From Burkholderiales bacterium (GTDB taxonomy: Bacteria > Pseudomonadota > Gammaproteobacteria > Burkholderiales > Burkholderiaceae_C): DNA of 64,000 bases. The stretch covers positions 1 through 64,000 of the forward strand of contig JANXYH010000044.1 in the NCBI GenBank assembly GCA_025350145.1, in the 5' to 3' direction. The notes below the pieces were generated by a model, which saw nothing but the letters and a program-made list of their open reading frames with translations, did not search any database and was not told the origin of the DNA. How positions within the stretch are numbered: the stretch's first letter is position 1; the number at the start of each line of letters is the position of its first letter. Shown piece by piece: positions 35,079-44,633 of the stretch. The position numbers and the translations under genes were made by a program.

Positions 35079-36302
35079 ATGGCCGATCTGGCGACCTGGG
35101 CCGCCGCCGAGCGCGCTGCCCGTGTCTCCTACGGCCGGCTGGTGGCGGTACTGGCCTACCGCTGGCGCGACCTGGCCGCCGCCGAAGATGCCCTGGCCGA
35201 CGCTTTTGCCGCCGCGCTGCAGGCCTGGCCGCGCGACGGCGTGCCCGACTCACCCGAGGCCTGGCTGATGACCGCCGCCAAGCGCCGCCTGCTGCAGGCT
35301 GCGCGCCACGCCCGGGTGGCGCAAGACCCGGGCTACACCGCATTGTTCGAGCCCGAGCCGCTGGCACCCGAGGTGCCAACGCTGCCCGACGAGCGGCTCA
35401 AGCTGCTGTTCGTCTGCGCCCACCCGGCGCTGGCCGAGAACGTGCGCGCGCCCTTGATGCTGCAGGCGGTGCTGGGGCTGGAAGCGGCGACCATCGCCGC
35501 CGCGTTCCTGGTCTCGCCGACGGCGATGGCCCAGCGCCTGGTGCGTGCCAAGGCCAAGATCCGCGCCACCGGCATGCGCTTCGAGGTGCCCGAGGCCAGC
35601 GAGTTGCCCGAGCGGCTGGGGGCGGTGCTGGAGGCGATCTACGGCGCCTACACCATCGGCGCCAACGCCTGCGGGCTGGGCGCCGAGGCCGGCGCAGCGT
35701 CGGCCTTGCGTGGCGAGGCGCTGTACCTGTGCCGGCTGGTCGCGGGGCTGCAGGGCGACAGTGCCGAGGCCGCCGGCCTGCTGGCCTTGATGCTGTATTG
35801 CGAGGCGCGGCGCCCGGCCCGCAGCGACGCCGCCGGCCGCTTCGTGCCGCTGGCCGCGCAGGATCCGGCGCTCTGGGACAGCGCCGCGCTGGACCAGGCC
35901 GAGGCCAGCCTGCGCCACGCCGCCAGCCTGCGCCAACCGGGGGTGTTCCAGCTCGAGGCGGCGATCCAGTCGGCGCACTGCCAGCGCCGCTCGGGCGGCA
36001 GCACGCCCTGGCCGGCGCTGGTCCAGCTCTACGCCCAGTTGCTGCAATTGCAGCCCAGCATCGGCGCCAGCGTCGGCCAGGCGGTGGCGCAGGCCGAGGC
36101 GGGCGGCTGGCACAGCGCCCTGGCGACGCTGGCCGAGCTGTCGGTTGAGGCGGTGGCCAGCTACCAGCCCTATTGGGTGGCGCTGGCCCATGTGCGGCGG
36201 CTGGCGGGCCAGACCCAGGGCGCCGACCAGGCCTTGCAGCGGGCCATCGGCCTGACCGCCGACCCGCAACTGCGCGCCTTTTTGCTGGCGCAGCCCGGCT
36301 GA
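35079..36302 (+). CDS. ECF42-group RNA polymerase sigma factor with C-terminal extension
   Basis: 407 aa. Sigma regions 2 and 4 occupy about residues 15-175 (AAEDALADAFAAALQAWPRDG; VLGLEAATIAAAFLVSPTAMAQRL), followed by a helical extension of about 230 residues with TPR-like character (LVQLYAQLLQLQP, HVRRLAGQTQGADQALQRAIGL). This C-terminal domain is typical of ECF42 and takes the regulatory place of an anti-sigma factor, which is indeed absent here. The DGPF protein gene upstream is the expected partner. Confidence 0.92.
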   Translation: MADLATWAAAERAARVSYGRLVAVLAYRWRDLAAAEDALADAFAAALQAWPRDGVPDSPEAWLMTAAKRRLLQAARHARVAQDPGYTALFEPEPLAPEVPTLPDERLKLLFVCAHPALAENVRAPLMLQAVLGLEAATIAAAFLVSPTAMAQRLVRAKAKIRATGMRFEVPEASELPERLGAVLEAIYGAYTIGANACGLGAEAGAASALRGEALYLCRLVAGLQGDSAEAAGLLALMLYCEARRPARSDAAGRFVPLAAQDPALWDSAALDQAEASLRHAASLRQPGVFQLEAAIQSAHCQRRSGGSTPWPALVQLYAQLLQLQPSIGASVGQAVAQAEAGGWHSALATLAELSVEAVASYQPYWVALAHVRRLAGQTQGADQALQRAIGLTADPQLRAFLLAQPG

Positions 36303-36305
36303 GCG

Positions 36306-36950
36306 TCAGCCCCTGGCCGCCAGCGCCGCTTTGCGGTCGGCCGCCACCTGCAGCGCCGCCGGCCTCTGGCCGACCAGCGCGACATAGGGCTTCCAGTCGA
36401 TGCCGGCGGCCGCCAGCAGGTCGTCGCCGTAGATCGCCTTGGTCGACTGCGCCACCAGCGGCAGGCTGACCCAGCCGGCGCAATCGGCCAGGCTGAAGCT
36501 GTCGCCGGCCAGGTAGGGGCCGAACTTGGCCAGCCGCTTGAATGCGGCGATGTTCTTCAGCAGCTTGGCCTTGACCCGGTCCTGCGTCGCTGCGTCGACC
36601 TGGCCGCCAAAAAAGGCCTGCGAGTACAGCTCGCGGGCCACAAGTTCGAGGTGCAGTTCAACAAAAGTGACCAGCTCGCGCACCTTGGCCCGACCCCAGG
36701 CGTCGGCCGGCAGCAGGGCCGGCTGCGGGAATTCGGCTTCCAGCCAGTCGGCGATCACCTGGCTCTCGCACAGGCTGCCCATGTCGGTGCGGATGAACGG
36801 CACCTTGGCCAGCGGCGAGCTGCCCAGCACCGCCTCGTCACTGGAGTTGGTCATCACCCGCTCCTCGCTGAACGCGACACCCTTTTCCAGCAGTACCAGC
36901 TTGACCTTGTTGTAGTAGTTGGACACGGCAAAGCCGCAGAGCGTGATCAT
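36306..36950 (-). CDS. Glutathione S-transferase family protein
   Basis: 214 aa. Thioredoxin-fold N-terminal domain (residues 1-78: MITLCGFAVSNYYNKVKLVL, KVPFIRTDMGSLCESQVI with the cis-Pro and glutathione gamma-glutamyl contacts ES) and an all-helical C-terminal domain (85-205, ADCAGWVSLPL). Near its start is SNYYNK, so the catalytic residue could be Ser or Tyr. The physiological substrate is unknown. It lies convergent with the sigma factor gene. Confidence 0.9.
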   Translation of the reverse strand: MITLCGFAVSNYYNKVKLVLLEKGVAFSEERVMTNSSDEAVLGSSPLAKVPFIRTDMGSLCESQVIADWLEAEFPQPALLPADAWGRAKVRELVTFVELHLELVARELYSQAFFGGQVDAATQDRVKAKLLKNIAAFKRLAKFGPYLAGDSFSLADCAGWVSLPLVAQSTKAIYGDDLLAAAGIDWKPYVALVGQRPAALQVAADRKAALAARG

Positions 36951-36993
36951 GGTGGGTTCTCCGGGTGGATGGCGGTTCGGGGGGCCGGCAAGT

Positions 36994-37596
36994 CTACGTG
37001 CCGGCCTGGCCACCTGGCTGTCGCCGCCGCAGCAGCGCCAGGGCGCACAGCAGGCCCGCCAGCGCGCCCGTGGCATGCGCCAGCGGGGCGACCGCGATGC
37101 CCCATTCGGGCAGCGGCCACAACGCCGGGCCCCAGGGCGATTCACTGGCGATCTTGGCCGCCAGTCCGGCCAGCACCGCCAGGCCCAGCCAGCCTCGCCG
37201 GCCGCCGCACCAGGCCTGCCAGGCGGCGATCGCCACGCCGGCATGGAGCAGTCCTGACAGGCCAGCGTAGTGGCCCAGGTCCGGCTGCAGTGCCAGGCCG
37301 ATGACGCCCAGCGGCCAGGCCAGCAGCCAGGCCAGTACGGCGCGGCCACAGCAACCCGCGGCCAGACCAAATCCGCCGACGACGGCGCAGCCCGCCAGGT
37401 TGGCGCCCAGGTGCCAGGCGCTGTGGTGGACCGCGGCCGCCGTCCAGCAACGCCAGGGCTGGGACCAGGCCAGACCGGGCTGCCAATCCCAGCGGTTGCT
37501 GTCGGCGCCGGCCAGCCAGGCGCCGCCGGACAGCAGCGCCAGTGCCAGGGCCAGGGCCGGCCAAGCGGCGCGGTTCAGCCCAGCACGGCCTGCCAC
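36994..37596 (-). CDS. rrtA: Rhombosortase (GlyGly-CTERM-specific rhomboid protease)
   Basis: 200-aa polytopic membrane protein. Rhomboid hallmarks: HLGANLAG, nucleophile Ser in HYAGLSGLLHAG (GxSG motif) and the late His in LAHATGALAGLL. The small size and LSGLLH sequence fit rhombosortase rather than GlpG. It starts at a GTG at 37596, overlapping the end of glnE by about 22 bp; no ATG is available in this frame. Rhombosortases cut GlyGly-CTERM proteins after secretion; no such substrate is in the window. Confidence 0.82.
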   Translation of the reverse strand: MAGRAGLNRAAWPALALALALLSGGAWLAGADSNRWDWQPGLAWSQPWRCWTAAAVHHSAWHLGANLAGCAVVGGFGLAAGCCGRAVLAWLLAWPLGVIGLALQPDLGHYAGLSGLLHAGVAIAAWQAWCGGRRGWLGLAVLAGLAAKIASESPWGPALWPLPEWGIAVAPLAHATGALAGLLCALALLRRRQPGGQAGT

Positions 37597-40415
37597 AGCG
37601 CCCGGACCGCCTCTGCCGCGCGGCCGAGTTCGGCATTGGCCGCGAACTGGGTGCTTTGCTCGTCCAGCCGTGCCCGGTGCTGGGCACGGCGCAGGCTGCG
37701 GTAGGCGTCGGCAGCGGCCAGGCCGACTCCGGCAGGCAGCAGCCCAGCGGCCTCGGCGCGCTGCAGCAGGCCGATGTTGCCGACGTTGTCGAGCAGCGCG
37801 GGGTGCCCGGCGCTGTGCACCAGCACCAGCGCCTGGACCGCAAATTCGGCATCGACCATGCCGCCGGGGCTGTGCTTGACGTCGAACAGGCCGGCGCGCA
37901 CCGGCCGCGCCCGGCGCAGCTTGTCGCGCATGCCCAGCACCTCGGCGCGCAACGCTGCGGCGTCGCGCGGGGCGACCAGCACCTGGCGGCGCACCGCCTC
38001 GAAGCGCGCCGCCAGGGCGGCCGGCCCGGTGCACCAGCGCGCCCGGGTCAAGGCCTGGTGCTCCCAGGTCCAGGCGGTGTTGCCGCCGCGCCCCTGCTGG
38101 TAGCGCTCGAACGCTGCCATCGAGGTCACCAGCAGCCCGGAGTTGCCGTTCGGCCGCAGCGCGGTGTCGATGTCGAACAACTCGCCGGCCGGGGTGCGCA
38201 AGGTCAACCAGGTGATGAGCTTGCGCACAAAGTGGCCGTAGACCTCCTGCGCCCGCTCCGGGCCATCGGGCGGGGGCTCGTCGCTGTCGTCGTAGACAAA
38301 GACCACGTCCAGGTCGCTGCCGTAGCCCAGCTCCAGGCCACCCAGCTTGCCGTAGGCGATCACGCCGAAGCAGGGCTGGTCGCGGTGGCGCTGGCGCAGC
38401 CGCGGCCAGGCCCAGCGCAGGCTGCAGGCCAGGGTCGCGTCGGCCAGCGCCGACAACTCGTCGGCCACCTGCTCGACGCTGGCCAGCCCCTCGACATCGC
38501 GCGCCAGGATCGCAAACACCTCGGCGTGGTGGGCGTGGCGCAGGCTGTCGAGCAGGGCGTCCTCGTTGTCCTCGCCGCCGCGCTGCCAGGCGGCGTGGCG
38601 CTCGTCGAGCTCGGTGCTGTACTGGACCGGGTCGAAGCGCTGCTGCAGCAGCCGGACATCGGCCAGCGAATCGATCACGCCGGGGTGGCGCATCAGGTAG
38701 CGCATCGGCCAGCGCGCCAGGCCGAGCATGCGCAGCAGCCGCGCCAGCACCTCGGGGCGCTCGACCAGCAGGGCGTGGTAGCTGTCGCGGCGCAGCAGCG
38801 GTTCCAGCCAATCGACGAAGCGCAGCGCCGCTTGCTCGCTGCACTGGCCTTGCTCCAGCGCTGCCGCCGTGCGCTGCAGCAAGCGGCCCAGGCGCAGCTT
38901 GCTGTCCTCGCGCAGGGCCTGCACCCGCGGCTGGGCGGCCCACTGCTGGACCCGGCTGGCCAAGGCCGCCGGCCAGGGTTCGGTCAGCGCCGGGCTGTCC
39001 AGTGGCAGCGGCGGCGCGGCGCAACTGCGGCATGGGCCATGGGCTCCGGCCGGGGGCGGGGGCGGGGCCTGGCCATCGTGCAGCAGCGCATCGAACTCCG
39101 TGGCCACGAACTCGCGGATCTCGCCCAGCCGGTCGAGCAGCTCACAGGCCTCGGGCCGGCAGGCGGACAGGCCCATCGCGGCGGCGATCCAGTCCAGGTC
39201 GGGGTCGGCGCCGGGCAGCAGATGGGTCTGCTGGTCGTCCAGGTACTGGATGCGGTGCTCGACCCGGCGCAGGAAGCAATAGGCCTCGCCCAAGCGCTGC
39301 GCGGTCTGCGGCTTCATCAGGCCGCGCGCGGCAATCCGGGTCAGGCCCTTGAGGGTCGAGCGGGTGCGGATTTCGGGGAACTGCCCACCCCGCACCACCA
39401 GCAGCAGTTGCACCAGGAACTCGATCTCGCGGATACCGCCGCGCGAGAGCTTGACATCGTTGGCCCGCTCGGGCCGGCCAGCGGCGCGGCGTTGCGCCTC
39501 TTCGCGGATCTTGCGGTGCAACTGGCGCAGGCTCTCGAACACACCGTAGTCGAGGTAGCGCCGGTAGACAAAGGCGCTGACCAGGCCACGCAGGGGCAGC
39601 GCCGCCCCCGAGAGCACATCGGCGCGCGGCGCGACGACCCGGCTCTTGAGCCAGGCAAAGCGCTCCCACTCGCGGCCCTGGACCTGGAAATATTCTTCGA
39701 GCATCGCCAGGCTGACCACCGCCGGCCCGGAGTTGCCGTTCGGCCGCAAGGCCAGATCGACGCGGAACACCAGGCCATCCTCGGTGGTGTCGCCGATCAG
39801 CGTGTACAGCCGCCGGGCGACGCCGCTGAAGTATTCGTGGGCGCTGGTCGGGCCGGCGCTGCCGCCGTCGGTCTGACCATCGTCGGCATAGACGTAGATC
39901 AGGTCGATGTCGGACGAGACGTTCAACTCGCGGGCGCCGAGCTTGCCCATGCCGATGATCCAAAAGGCGATCAGCCGGCCCTGGCTGTCACGCGGCGGGC
40001 CGCTGCGCGCGTCCTCGTCGCTGCGCGCCTGAGCCAGCGCCAATTCCAGCGTCACCTCGGCCAGCGAAGTCATCGTCGCCGTCACCTCCTCCAGCGGCGC
40101 AGCCTGCTCGACATCGCGCACCGCCAGCCGCTCCAGCACCAGGTGGCGCGCCACCCGCAGCGCCGAGCCCAGGCTGCGGCCGTCGGCCTGCAGACGCGCA
40201 ACCAGGGCGCGGATGGTGTCGGGTTCGGGCGTGCCGGCGGTCAGCGCCGACAGCAGTGCCAACTCGGCGCCATAGCGGCGCCGTACCCGCTGCACGAAGC
40301 GGCTGTGGGCGGCACTGGCAGGCGCTGCGGCCTCAAGTGGCGGACCGGCCGGCGCCGAATCCATTGGCCCCGCCACCGGGCGCAAGGCGCTGGGCGTCGG
40401 CCCGCTGGCGTTCAT
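37575..40415 (-). CDS. glnE: Glutamine synthetase adenylyltransferase/adenylyl-removing enzyme GlnE
   Basis: 946 aa, normal for the family. It has two nucleotidyltransferase domains: the N-terminal deadenylylating one (GMGKLGARELNVSSDIDLIY, about residue 205) and the C-terminal adenylylating one (YGKLGGLELGYGSDLDVVF, about 685). It adjusts glutamine synthetase activity to nitrogen status, under PII control. Start taken at ATG 40415; a second Met (40364) is possible because the first 17 residues are low-complexity. The frame continues upstream to 40859, but this overlaps the divergent nitrilase gene. Confidence 0.95.
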   Translation of the reverse strand: MNASGPTPSALRPVAGPMDSAPAGPPLEAAAPASAAHSRFVQRVRRRYGAELALLSALTAGTPEPDTIRALVARLQADGRSLGSALRVARHLVLERLAVRDVEQAAPLEEVTATMTSLAEVTLELALAQARSDEDARSGPPRDSQGRLIAFWIIGMGKLGARELNVSSDIDLIYVYADDGQTDGGSAGPTSAHEYFSGVARRLYTLIGDTTEDGLVFRVDLALRPNGNSGPAVVSLAMLEEYFQVQGREWERFAWLKSRVVAPRADVLSGAALPLRGLVSAFVYRRYLDYGVFESLRQLHRKIREEAQRRAAGRPERANDVKLSRGGIREIEFLVQLLLVVRGGQFPEIRTRSTLKGLTRIAARGLMKPQTAQRLGEAYCFLRRVEHRIQYLDDQQTHLLPGADPDLDWIAAAMGLSACRPEACELLDRLGEIREFVATEFDALLHDGQAPPPPPAGAHGPCRSCAAPPLPLDSPALTEPWPAALASRVQQWAAQPRVQALREDSKLRLGRLLQRTAAALEQGQCSEQAALRFVDWLEPLLRRDSYHALLVERPEVLARLLRMLGLARWPMRYLMRHPGVIDSLADVRLLQQRFDPVQYSTELDERHAAWQRGGEDNEDALLDSLRHAHHAEVFAILARDVEGLASVEQVADELSALADATLACSLRWAWPRLRQRHRDQPCFGVIAYGKLGGLELGYGSDLDVVFVYDDSDEPPPDGPERAQEVYGHFVRKLITWLTLRTPAGELFDIDTALRPNGNSGLLVTSMAAFERYQQGRGGNTAWTWEHQALTRARWCTGPAALAARFEAVRRQVLVAPRDAAALRAEVLGMRDKLRRARPVRAGLFDVKHSPGGMVDAEFAVQALVLVHSAGHPALLDNVGNIGLLQRAEAAGLLPAGVGLAAADAYRSLRRAQHRARLDEQSTQFAANAELGRAAEAVRALWQAVLG

Positions 40416-40642
40416 GAACGGCGCGGCAGCCACCGGCCGGGGCGGTCGAAATTGCCGAGTCCTTGGGCTGCCATCTGCGGATCCCTCGTGGCCGCGCCGG
40501 ACCGATCCGGCGGCGTGCTGGCCATGCGCACCGGCGCGGATTTTGCCGCGCCGCTGGGGCTTCTGGCAACGATTCCATCGCCGCCGGGCAGGCATCGAGC
40601 GGCGTGCCAAGATCGGCGCCGTCGCCGCTCCCGGGTCCGCTG

Positions 40643-41443
40643 ATGCAAATCGCCGCCGTGCAGATGGTCTCCACCCCTGAGGTGGAGCGCAACCTTGAGG
40701 CCGCCGGCCGGCTGATCGCCCAGGCCGCCGAGCAGGGCGCGCGCTTGGTCGCCCTGCCCGAGTACTTCTGCCTGCTCGGCCGGCGCGACCGCGACAAGCT
40801 CGACCTGGCCGAGGCCGACGGCGACGGGCCGATCCAGCGTTTCCTGGCCGAGGCCGCACAGCGCCACGCCATCACCCTCATCGGCGGCACCCTGCCGATG
40901 CGCTGCGCCGACCCGCTGCGGGTGCGCAACAGCAGTTGCGTCTACGGCCCGGACGGCCAACGCCTGGCGCGCTACGACAAGATCCACCTCTTCGCCTACG
41001 ACAACGGCAGCGAGCACTACGACGAAGGCCGGCTGCTGCAGGCAGGCGACACCCCCCTGGCCATCGATGTTCAGGGCCACCGCGTCGGCCTGTCGGTCTG
41101 CTACGACCTGCGCTTCCCCGAGCTGTACCGGGCGCTGATGACGCCGCCCTGCGACCTGATCGTCGTGCCTTCGGCCTTCACCTACACCACCGGCCTGGCG
41201 CATTGGGAGTTGCTGCTGCGCGCCCGGGCGGTCGAGAACCAGTGCTATGTGCTCGCGCCGGCCCAGGGCGGCGCGCATGAGAACGGCCGCCGCACCTTCG
41301 GCCACAGCATGCTGATCGACCCCTGGGGCGAGATCCTGGCCTGCCAGGCCGAGGGCCCGGCGGTGGTCGCCGGCGAGCTCAGCCGGCAGCGCCTGGCCGA
41401 GGTGCGCAGGCAATTGCCGGCGCTGGAACATCGGCGGCTTTGA
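40643..41443 (+). CDS. Nitrilase-superfamily carbon-nitrogen hydrolase (Nit1-like)
   Basis: 266 aa. Catalytic triad: Glu in [11 protein letters not shown] (about residue 42), Lys in [11 protein letters not shown] (about 115) and Cys in [17 protein letters not shown] (about 153). The subfamily is that of Nit1/YafV-like omega-amidases and deaminated-glutathione amidases, which repair side products of transaminases. Divergent from glnE, an arrangement common in Burkholderiales, where tldD usually follows; here fur follows convergently instead. Confidence 0.92.
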   Translation: MQIAAVQMVSTPEVERNLEAAGRLIAQAAEQGARLVALPEYFCLLGRRDRDKLDLAEADGDGPIQRFLAEAAQRHAITLIGGTLPMRCADPLRVRNSSCVYGPDGQRLARYDKIHLFAYDNGSEHYDEGRLLQAGDTPLAIDVQGHRVGLSVCYDLRFPELYRALMTPPCDLIVVPSAFTYTTGLAHWELLLRARAVENQCYVLAPAQGGAHENGRRTFGHSMLIDPWGEILACQAEGPAVVAGELSRQRLAEVRRQLPALEHRRL

Positions 41444-41463
41444 GTGCTGCGGCCGGCCGGCCG

Positions 41464-41892
41464 CTACTTGGCCCGGTTCGGGCAATCCGGCTTGGTGCAG
41501 ACCGCGTACAGCGACAGCGCGTGGTCCTGCAGCTCGAAGCCGCGGCTGGCGGCGACCTGGTGCTGGCGCTGCTCGATCTCGGCGTCGTAGAACTCCTCGA
41601 CCCGGCCGCAACTGACGCACACCAGGTGGTCGTGGTGCTGGCCCTCGTTCAGCTCGAACACCGACTTGCCCGACTCGAAGTGGTTGCGCTTGAGCAGCCC
41701 CGCCGCCTCGAACTGCATCAACACCCGGTAGACGGTGGCCAGACCGACCTCGGCGTCATCGGCCAGCAGCGCCTTGAACACATCCTCGGCGCTCATGTGG
41801 CGCTGCGCCGCGCGCTGGAAGATCTCCAGCACCTTGAGCCGCGGCAAGGTCGCCTTCAGCCCGCTGCTCTTGAGTTCACTGGCCTTGCTCAT
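41464..41892 (-). CDS. fur: Ferric uptake regulator Fur
   Basis: 142 aa. N-terminal winged helix ([29 protein letters not shown]) and C-terminal dimerisation domain with the metal site [17 protein letters not shown] and a second Cys pair ([10 protein letters not shown]). With Fe(II) it represses iron-uptake genes. It is divergent from bamE over 110 bp, a typical betaproteobacterial arrangement. I see no clear Fur box in that gap. Confidence 0.96.
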   Translation of the reverse strand: MSKASELKSSGLKATLPRLKVLEIFQRAAQRHMSAEDVFKALLADDAEVGLATVYRVLMQFEAAGLLKRNHFESGKSVFELNEGQHHDHLVCVSCGRVEEFYDAEIEQRQHQVAASRGFELQDHALSLYAVCTKPDCPNRAK

Positions 41893-42002
41893 GGGTCACC
41901 GGATCTGGCCGCAGGCCGCCTAGGATGGGGTCGGTAGAATCGAAGCATCATAGCCACCGGCCACCCCGGTGGACCGGGTCGCCCGAACCACCCCGAACGC
42001 CC
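41893..42002. promoter_or_regulatory. Divergent fur/bamE promoter region
   Basis: Two -10-like boxes lie close together: TAGAAT (41935-41940, plus strand, toward bamE) and TATGAT (41952-41947, minus strand, toward fur). The polymerase sites would overlap, so the two genes may compete. No -35 of good quality is visible on either strand. Confidence 0.45.
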
Positions 42003-42599
42003 ATGGCCAGCCGCTTGCGACTTCCCTCCCCATCCTTTTGTCTGCCTGGCCTGGCCGTGGTCGGCCTGCTCGGGCTGGGCGGCTGCTCCTACCTGCCGTC
42101 CCTGCCCTCGTTGCCGTCTCTGCCTTCGCTGCCCAGCTTTGGCGGCGGCGAGAGTTTTCTCGGCCTCATCACCCCTTACCGCATCGACATCGTCCAGGGC
42201 AATGTGGTGACGCGCGAGCAGGCCGCAGCGGTCAAACCCGGCATGACCCGCAACCAGGTGCGCGACATCCTCGGTTCGCCGATGCTGACCGACCCGTTCC
42301 ACGCCGAGCGCTGGGACTATGTCTTCAGCATCCGCCGCCCCGGCGCCGAGGCGCTGCGGCGCAGCGTGGTGGCGCACTTCAAGGACGACAAGCTGGAGCG
42401 CCTGGAGGGCTCGGACCTGCCCAGCGAGCAAGAATTCGTCGCCGCCATCAGTCGCCCGCTGAGCGGCGGCCGCGGCGCCCAGGTGCTGGAGCTGAGCGAG
42501 GCCCAACGCCTGGCGCTGCCCAAGCCGGCGCCGGTCGAGGCCACGCCCAGCACGCCGCTGGGCACGGAGCGCAGCTACCCGCCGCTGGAGCCGTCATGA
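42003..42599 (+). CDS. bamE: Outer membrane assembly lipoprotein BamE (SmpA/OmlA)
   Basis: 198-aa lipoprotein of the BAM complex. Signal peptide with lipobox LGLGGC (Cys about residue 28), then a striking LPS tripeptide run (five repeats, about 31-45), then the BamE fold ([46 protein letters not shown]). The repeat run is probably a flexible spacer between the lipid anchor and the domain. The C-terminal 45 residues are an extension compared with the E. coli protein. dapB follows after repeat copy B. Confidence 0.94.
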   Translation: MASRLRLPSPSFCLPGLAVVGLLGLGGCSYLPSLPSLPSLPSLPSFGGGESFLGLITPYRIDIVQGNVVTREQAAAVKPGMTRNQVRDILGSPMLTDPFHAERWDYVFSIRRPGAEALRRSVVAHFKDDKLERLEGSDLPSEQEFVAAISRPLSGGRGAQVLELSEAQRLALPKPAPVEATPSTPLGTERSYPPLEPS

Positions 42600-42680
42600 G
42601 TCAACGCAGGGCCGCTCCCAAGTTGCCTCACCCCCTCGGGGGGCGGCGGCGGGCCTTTGCCGCCGCCTGGGGGTGCACAT
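42600..42680 (+). repeat. Dispersed intergenic repeat, copy B
   Basis: Fills the bamE-dapB gap. It has the core AGGGCCGCTCCCAAGTT...CCCCCTCGGGGGGC shared with copy A (minus strand 10470-10386), followed by a long GC hairpin (GGCGGCGGCGGG...CCGCCGCC). The last bases (GGGGGTG) also serve as the ribosome-binding region of dapB. Confidence 0.7.
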
Positions 42681-43494
42681 GAGCCTGCCGGCGCGATTGC
42701 GGATTGCGGTCAGCGGCGCCTCTGGCCGGATGGGACAGATGCTGGTCGAGGCGGTGCTGGCCAGCCCGGACTGCGAACTCGCAGGCGCGCTTGATCTGGC
42801 CGGCAGCCCGGCGCTGGGCCAGGACGCCGCCAACTTCATGGGCCGCAGCAGCGGCGTGAAGGTCACGGCCGAGATCGACAGCGGCCTGCATGACGCCCAG
42901 GTGCTGATCGACTTCACCCGCCCCGAGGGCACGCTGGCCCACCTGGCGCGCTGTCGGGCGCTGGGGGTCAAGGCGGTGATCGGCACCACCGGCTTCAGCC
43001 CCGCGCAGCGCGCCGAGATCGACGCCCATGCCCAGGCGATCGCCATGGTGCTCGCGCCCAACATGAGCGTCGGCGTCAACGTCGTGATGCGCCTGCTCGA
43101 CCAGGCGGCGCGGGCGCTGGCGCAGGGCTACGACATCGAGGTCATCGAGACCCACCACCGCCACAAGGTCGACGCGCCCAGCGGCACTGCGCTGAAGATG
43201 GGTGAGGTGATCGCCAGCGCCCTGGGCCGCAACCTGAGCGAGCACGCCGTATTCGCCCGCCATGGCGTGACCGGCGAACGGCCGGCCGGCAGCATCGGCT
43301 TCTCGGCGATCCGCGGCGGTGACATCGTCGGCGACCACACCGTCCTGTTTGCCGGCACCGGCGAGCGCATCGAGATCAGCCACCACAGCAGCAGCCGCGC
43401 CAACTACGCCCAGGGCAGCCTGCGTGCGGCGCGCTTTTTGGCGAACCAGCGCAGCGGCCTGTTCGACATGAACGACGTGCTCGGCCTGCGCTGA
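42679..43494 (+). CDS. dapB: 4-hydroxy-tetrahydrodipicolinate reductase DapB
   Basis: 271 aa; NAD(P)H-dependent step of the diaminopimelate/lysine pathway. Cofactor motif [13 protein letters not shown] (about 10-22), [16 protein letters not shown], and the active-site [15 protein letters not shown] (His and Lys). ATG at 42679 follows GGGGGTG; an in-frame GTG at 42673 is possible. Part of bamE-dapB-exbB-exbD on one strand. Confidence 0.96.
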   Translation: MSLPARLRIAVSGASGRMGQMLVEAVLASPDCELAGALDLAGSPALGQDAANFMGRSSGVKVTAEIDSGLHDAQVLIDFTRPEGTLAHLARCRALGVKAVIGTTGFSPAQRAEIDAHAQAIAMVLAPNMSVGVNVVMRLLDQAARALAQGYDIEVIETHHRHKVDAPSGTALKMGEVIASALGRNLSEHAVFARHGVTGERPAGSIGFSAIRGGDIVGDHTVLFAGTGERIEISHHSSSRANYAQGSLRAARFLANQRSGLFDMNDVLGLR

Positions 43495-43524
43495 GCGACC
43501 GGCCGCAGCGGGGTTCGCCAAGCC

Positions 43525-44184
43525 ATGTCCGGGATTGCACAGTTCTGGGCGCAGAGCGACGGCATAGGCCGGGCAGTGGCGGCGCTGCTGCTGGCGATGT
43601 CGGTCAGCGCCTGGGTGTTGATCCTGTGGAAGGCCTTCAGCCTGCGCCGGGCGCGGACCGACATTGCCCGCGGCATGGCCGCGTTCTGGGCCGCCGACAG
43701 TGCCGCCTCGGGCCGCAGCCATCTGGCCTCTCTCGACCGCGAGGGCGTGCTGCTGCCGCTGCTCGAGGCCGCCCTGGCAGGCCCGGTCAGCACCAGCCTG
43801 GCCGCGCGCGGCAGCCTGGACAGCCAGCTCACCCGGCGCCTGCGTGACGCCCTGCACCGCGCCCTGGCGCAACTCCAGTTCGGCCAGGTGGTGCTGGCCT
43901 CGGTCGGCAGCACCGCGCCCTTCGTCGGCCTGTTCGGCACGGTCTGGGCGATTTACCACGCCCTGGTCGGCATCGCCGCCGCCGGCACGATCACGATCGA
44001 CCGCGTCGCCGGCCCGGTCGGCGAGGCCCTGGTGATGACGGCGGCCGGCCTGGCCGTGGCCATCCCGGCGGTGCTGGCCTTCAACCTGTTCGGCCAATGG
44101 GTCGCGGCCTGCGAGGCCGAACTCGAGGGCTTCGCCCACGACCTGCGCCAGATGGTCGTGGACCGGGCCCTGGAACAGGCCTGA
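43525..44184 (+). CDS. exbB: ExbB/TolQ-type proton channel protein
   Basis: 219-aa MotA/TolQ/ExbB family inner-membrane protein with three helices (about 18-38, 118-140, 160-182). The conserved core QVVLASVGSTAPFVGLFGTVWAIYHAL and GEALVMTAAGLAVAIPAV is clear. With ExbD it converts the proton gradient into work for TonB-dependent uptake. No tonB gene is in the window, so TonB is encoded elsewhere. exbD follows 4 bp later. Confidence 0.93.
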   Translation: MSGIAQFWAQSDGIGRAVAALLLAMSVSAWVLILWKAFSLRRARTDIARGMAAFWAADSAASGRSHLASLDREGVLLPLLEAALAGPVSTSLAARGSLDSQLTRRLRDALHRALAQLQFGQVVLASVGSTAPFVGLFGTVWAIYHALVGIAAAGTITIDRVAGPVGEALVMTAAGLAVAIPAVLAFNLFGQWVAACEAELEGFAHDLRQMVVDRALEQA

Positions 44185-44188
44185 GGCG

Positions 44189-44608
44189 ATGGCTTTCGGA
44201 CGCCTCGAACGCAAGACCGGCGCGGCGCCGATGAGCGAGATCAACATGACGCCGCTGATCGACGTGATGCTGGTGCTGATGGTGATCTTCATGATCACCG
44301 CGCCGCTGATGGGCAGCAGCCTCAAACTCGACCTGCCCAAGGTCGATGGCGCTGAGCCGTCTCGGCAGCCGCGGGTGGTGACGCTGGCCATAGACCGGGC
44401 CGAGACCCTGTACTGGGGCGAGCAGGCCATAGACCGCGCCGCGCTGGTGCAAAAGGTCAAAGCGGCGGCGGCCGAGCAGCCCGCCCCCGAGGTGCTGCTG
44501 CGGGCCGACCAGGCCCTGCCCTATGGCCGGGTCGCCGAACTGATAGGCCTGCTGCAGGCCGGTGGCCTGTCGCGCATCGGCCTGGTGGCCGAGACCACGC
44601 GGCCCTGA
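44189..44608 (+). CDS. exbD: ExbD/TolR-type protein
   Basis: 139 aa: short cytoplasmic N-terminus, one membrane helix (about 22-44) with the essential Asp in MTPLIDVMLVLMVIFMI, and a periplasmic ExbD domain (VVTLAIDRAETLYW, LLRADQALPYGRVAEL). Works with the preceding ExbB. In related genomes leuS normally comes next; here three extra genes intervene. Confidence 0.94.
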   Translation: MAFGRLERKTGAAPMSEINMTPLIDVMLVLMVIFMITAPLMGSSLKLDLPKVDGAEPSRQPRVVTLAIDRAETLYWGEQAIDRAALVQKVKAAAAEQPAPEVLLRADQALPYGRVAELIGLLQAGGLSRIGLVAETTRP

Positions 44609-44633
44609 GCGGCCGCACCAGCGCCCTCGGCCG

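Noticed and set aside
37542..40643. 1033-codon open frame antisense to glnE
   Set aside because: Same cause; glnE has both nucleotidyltransferase motifs in the correct places.
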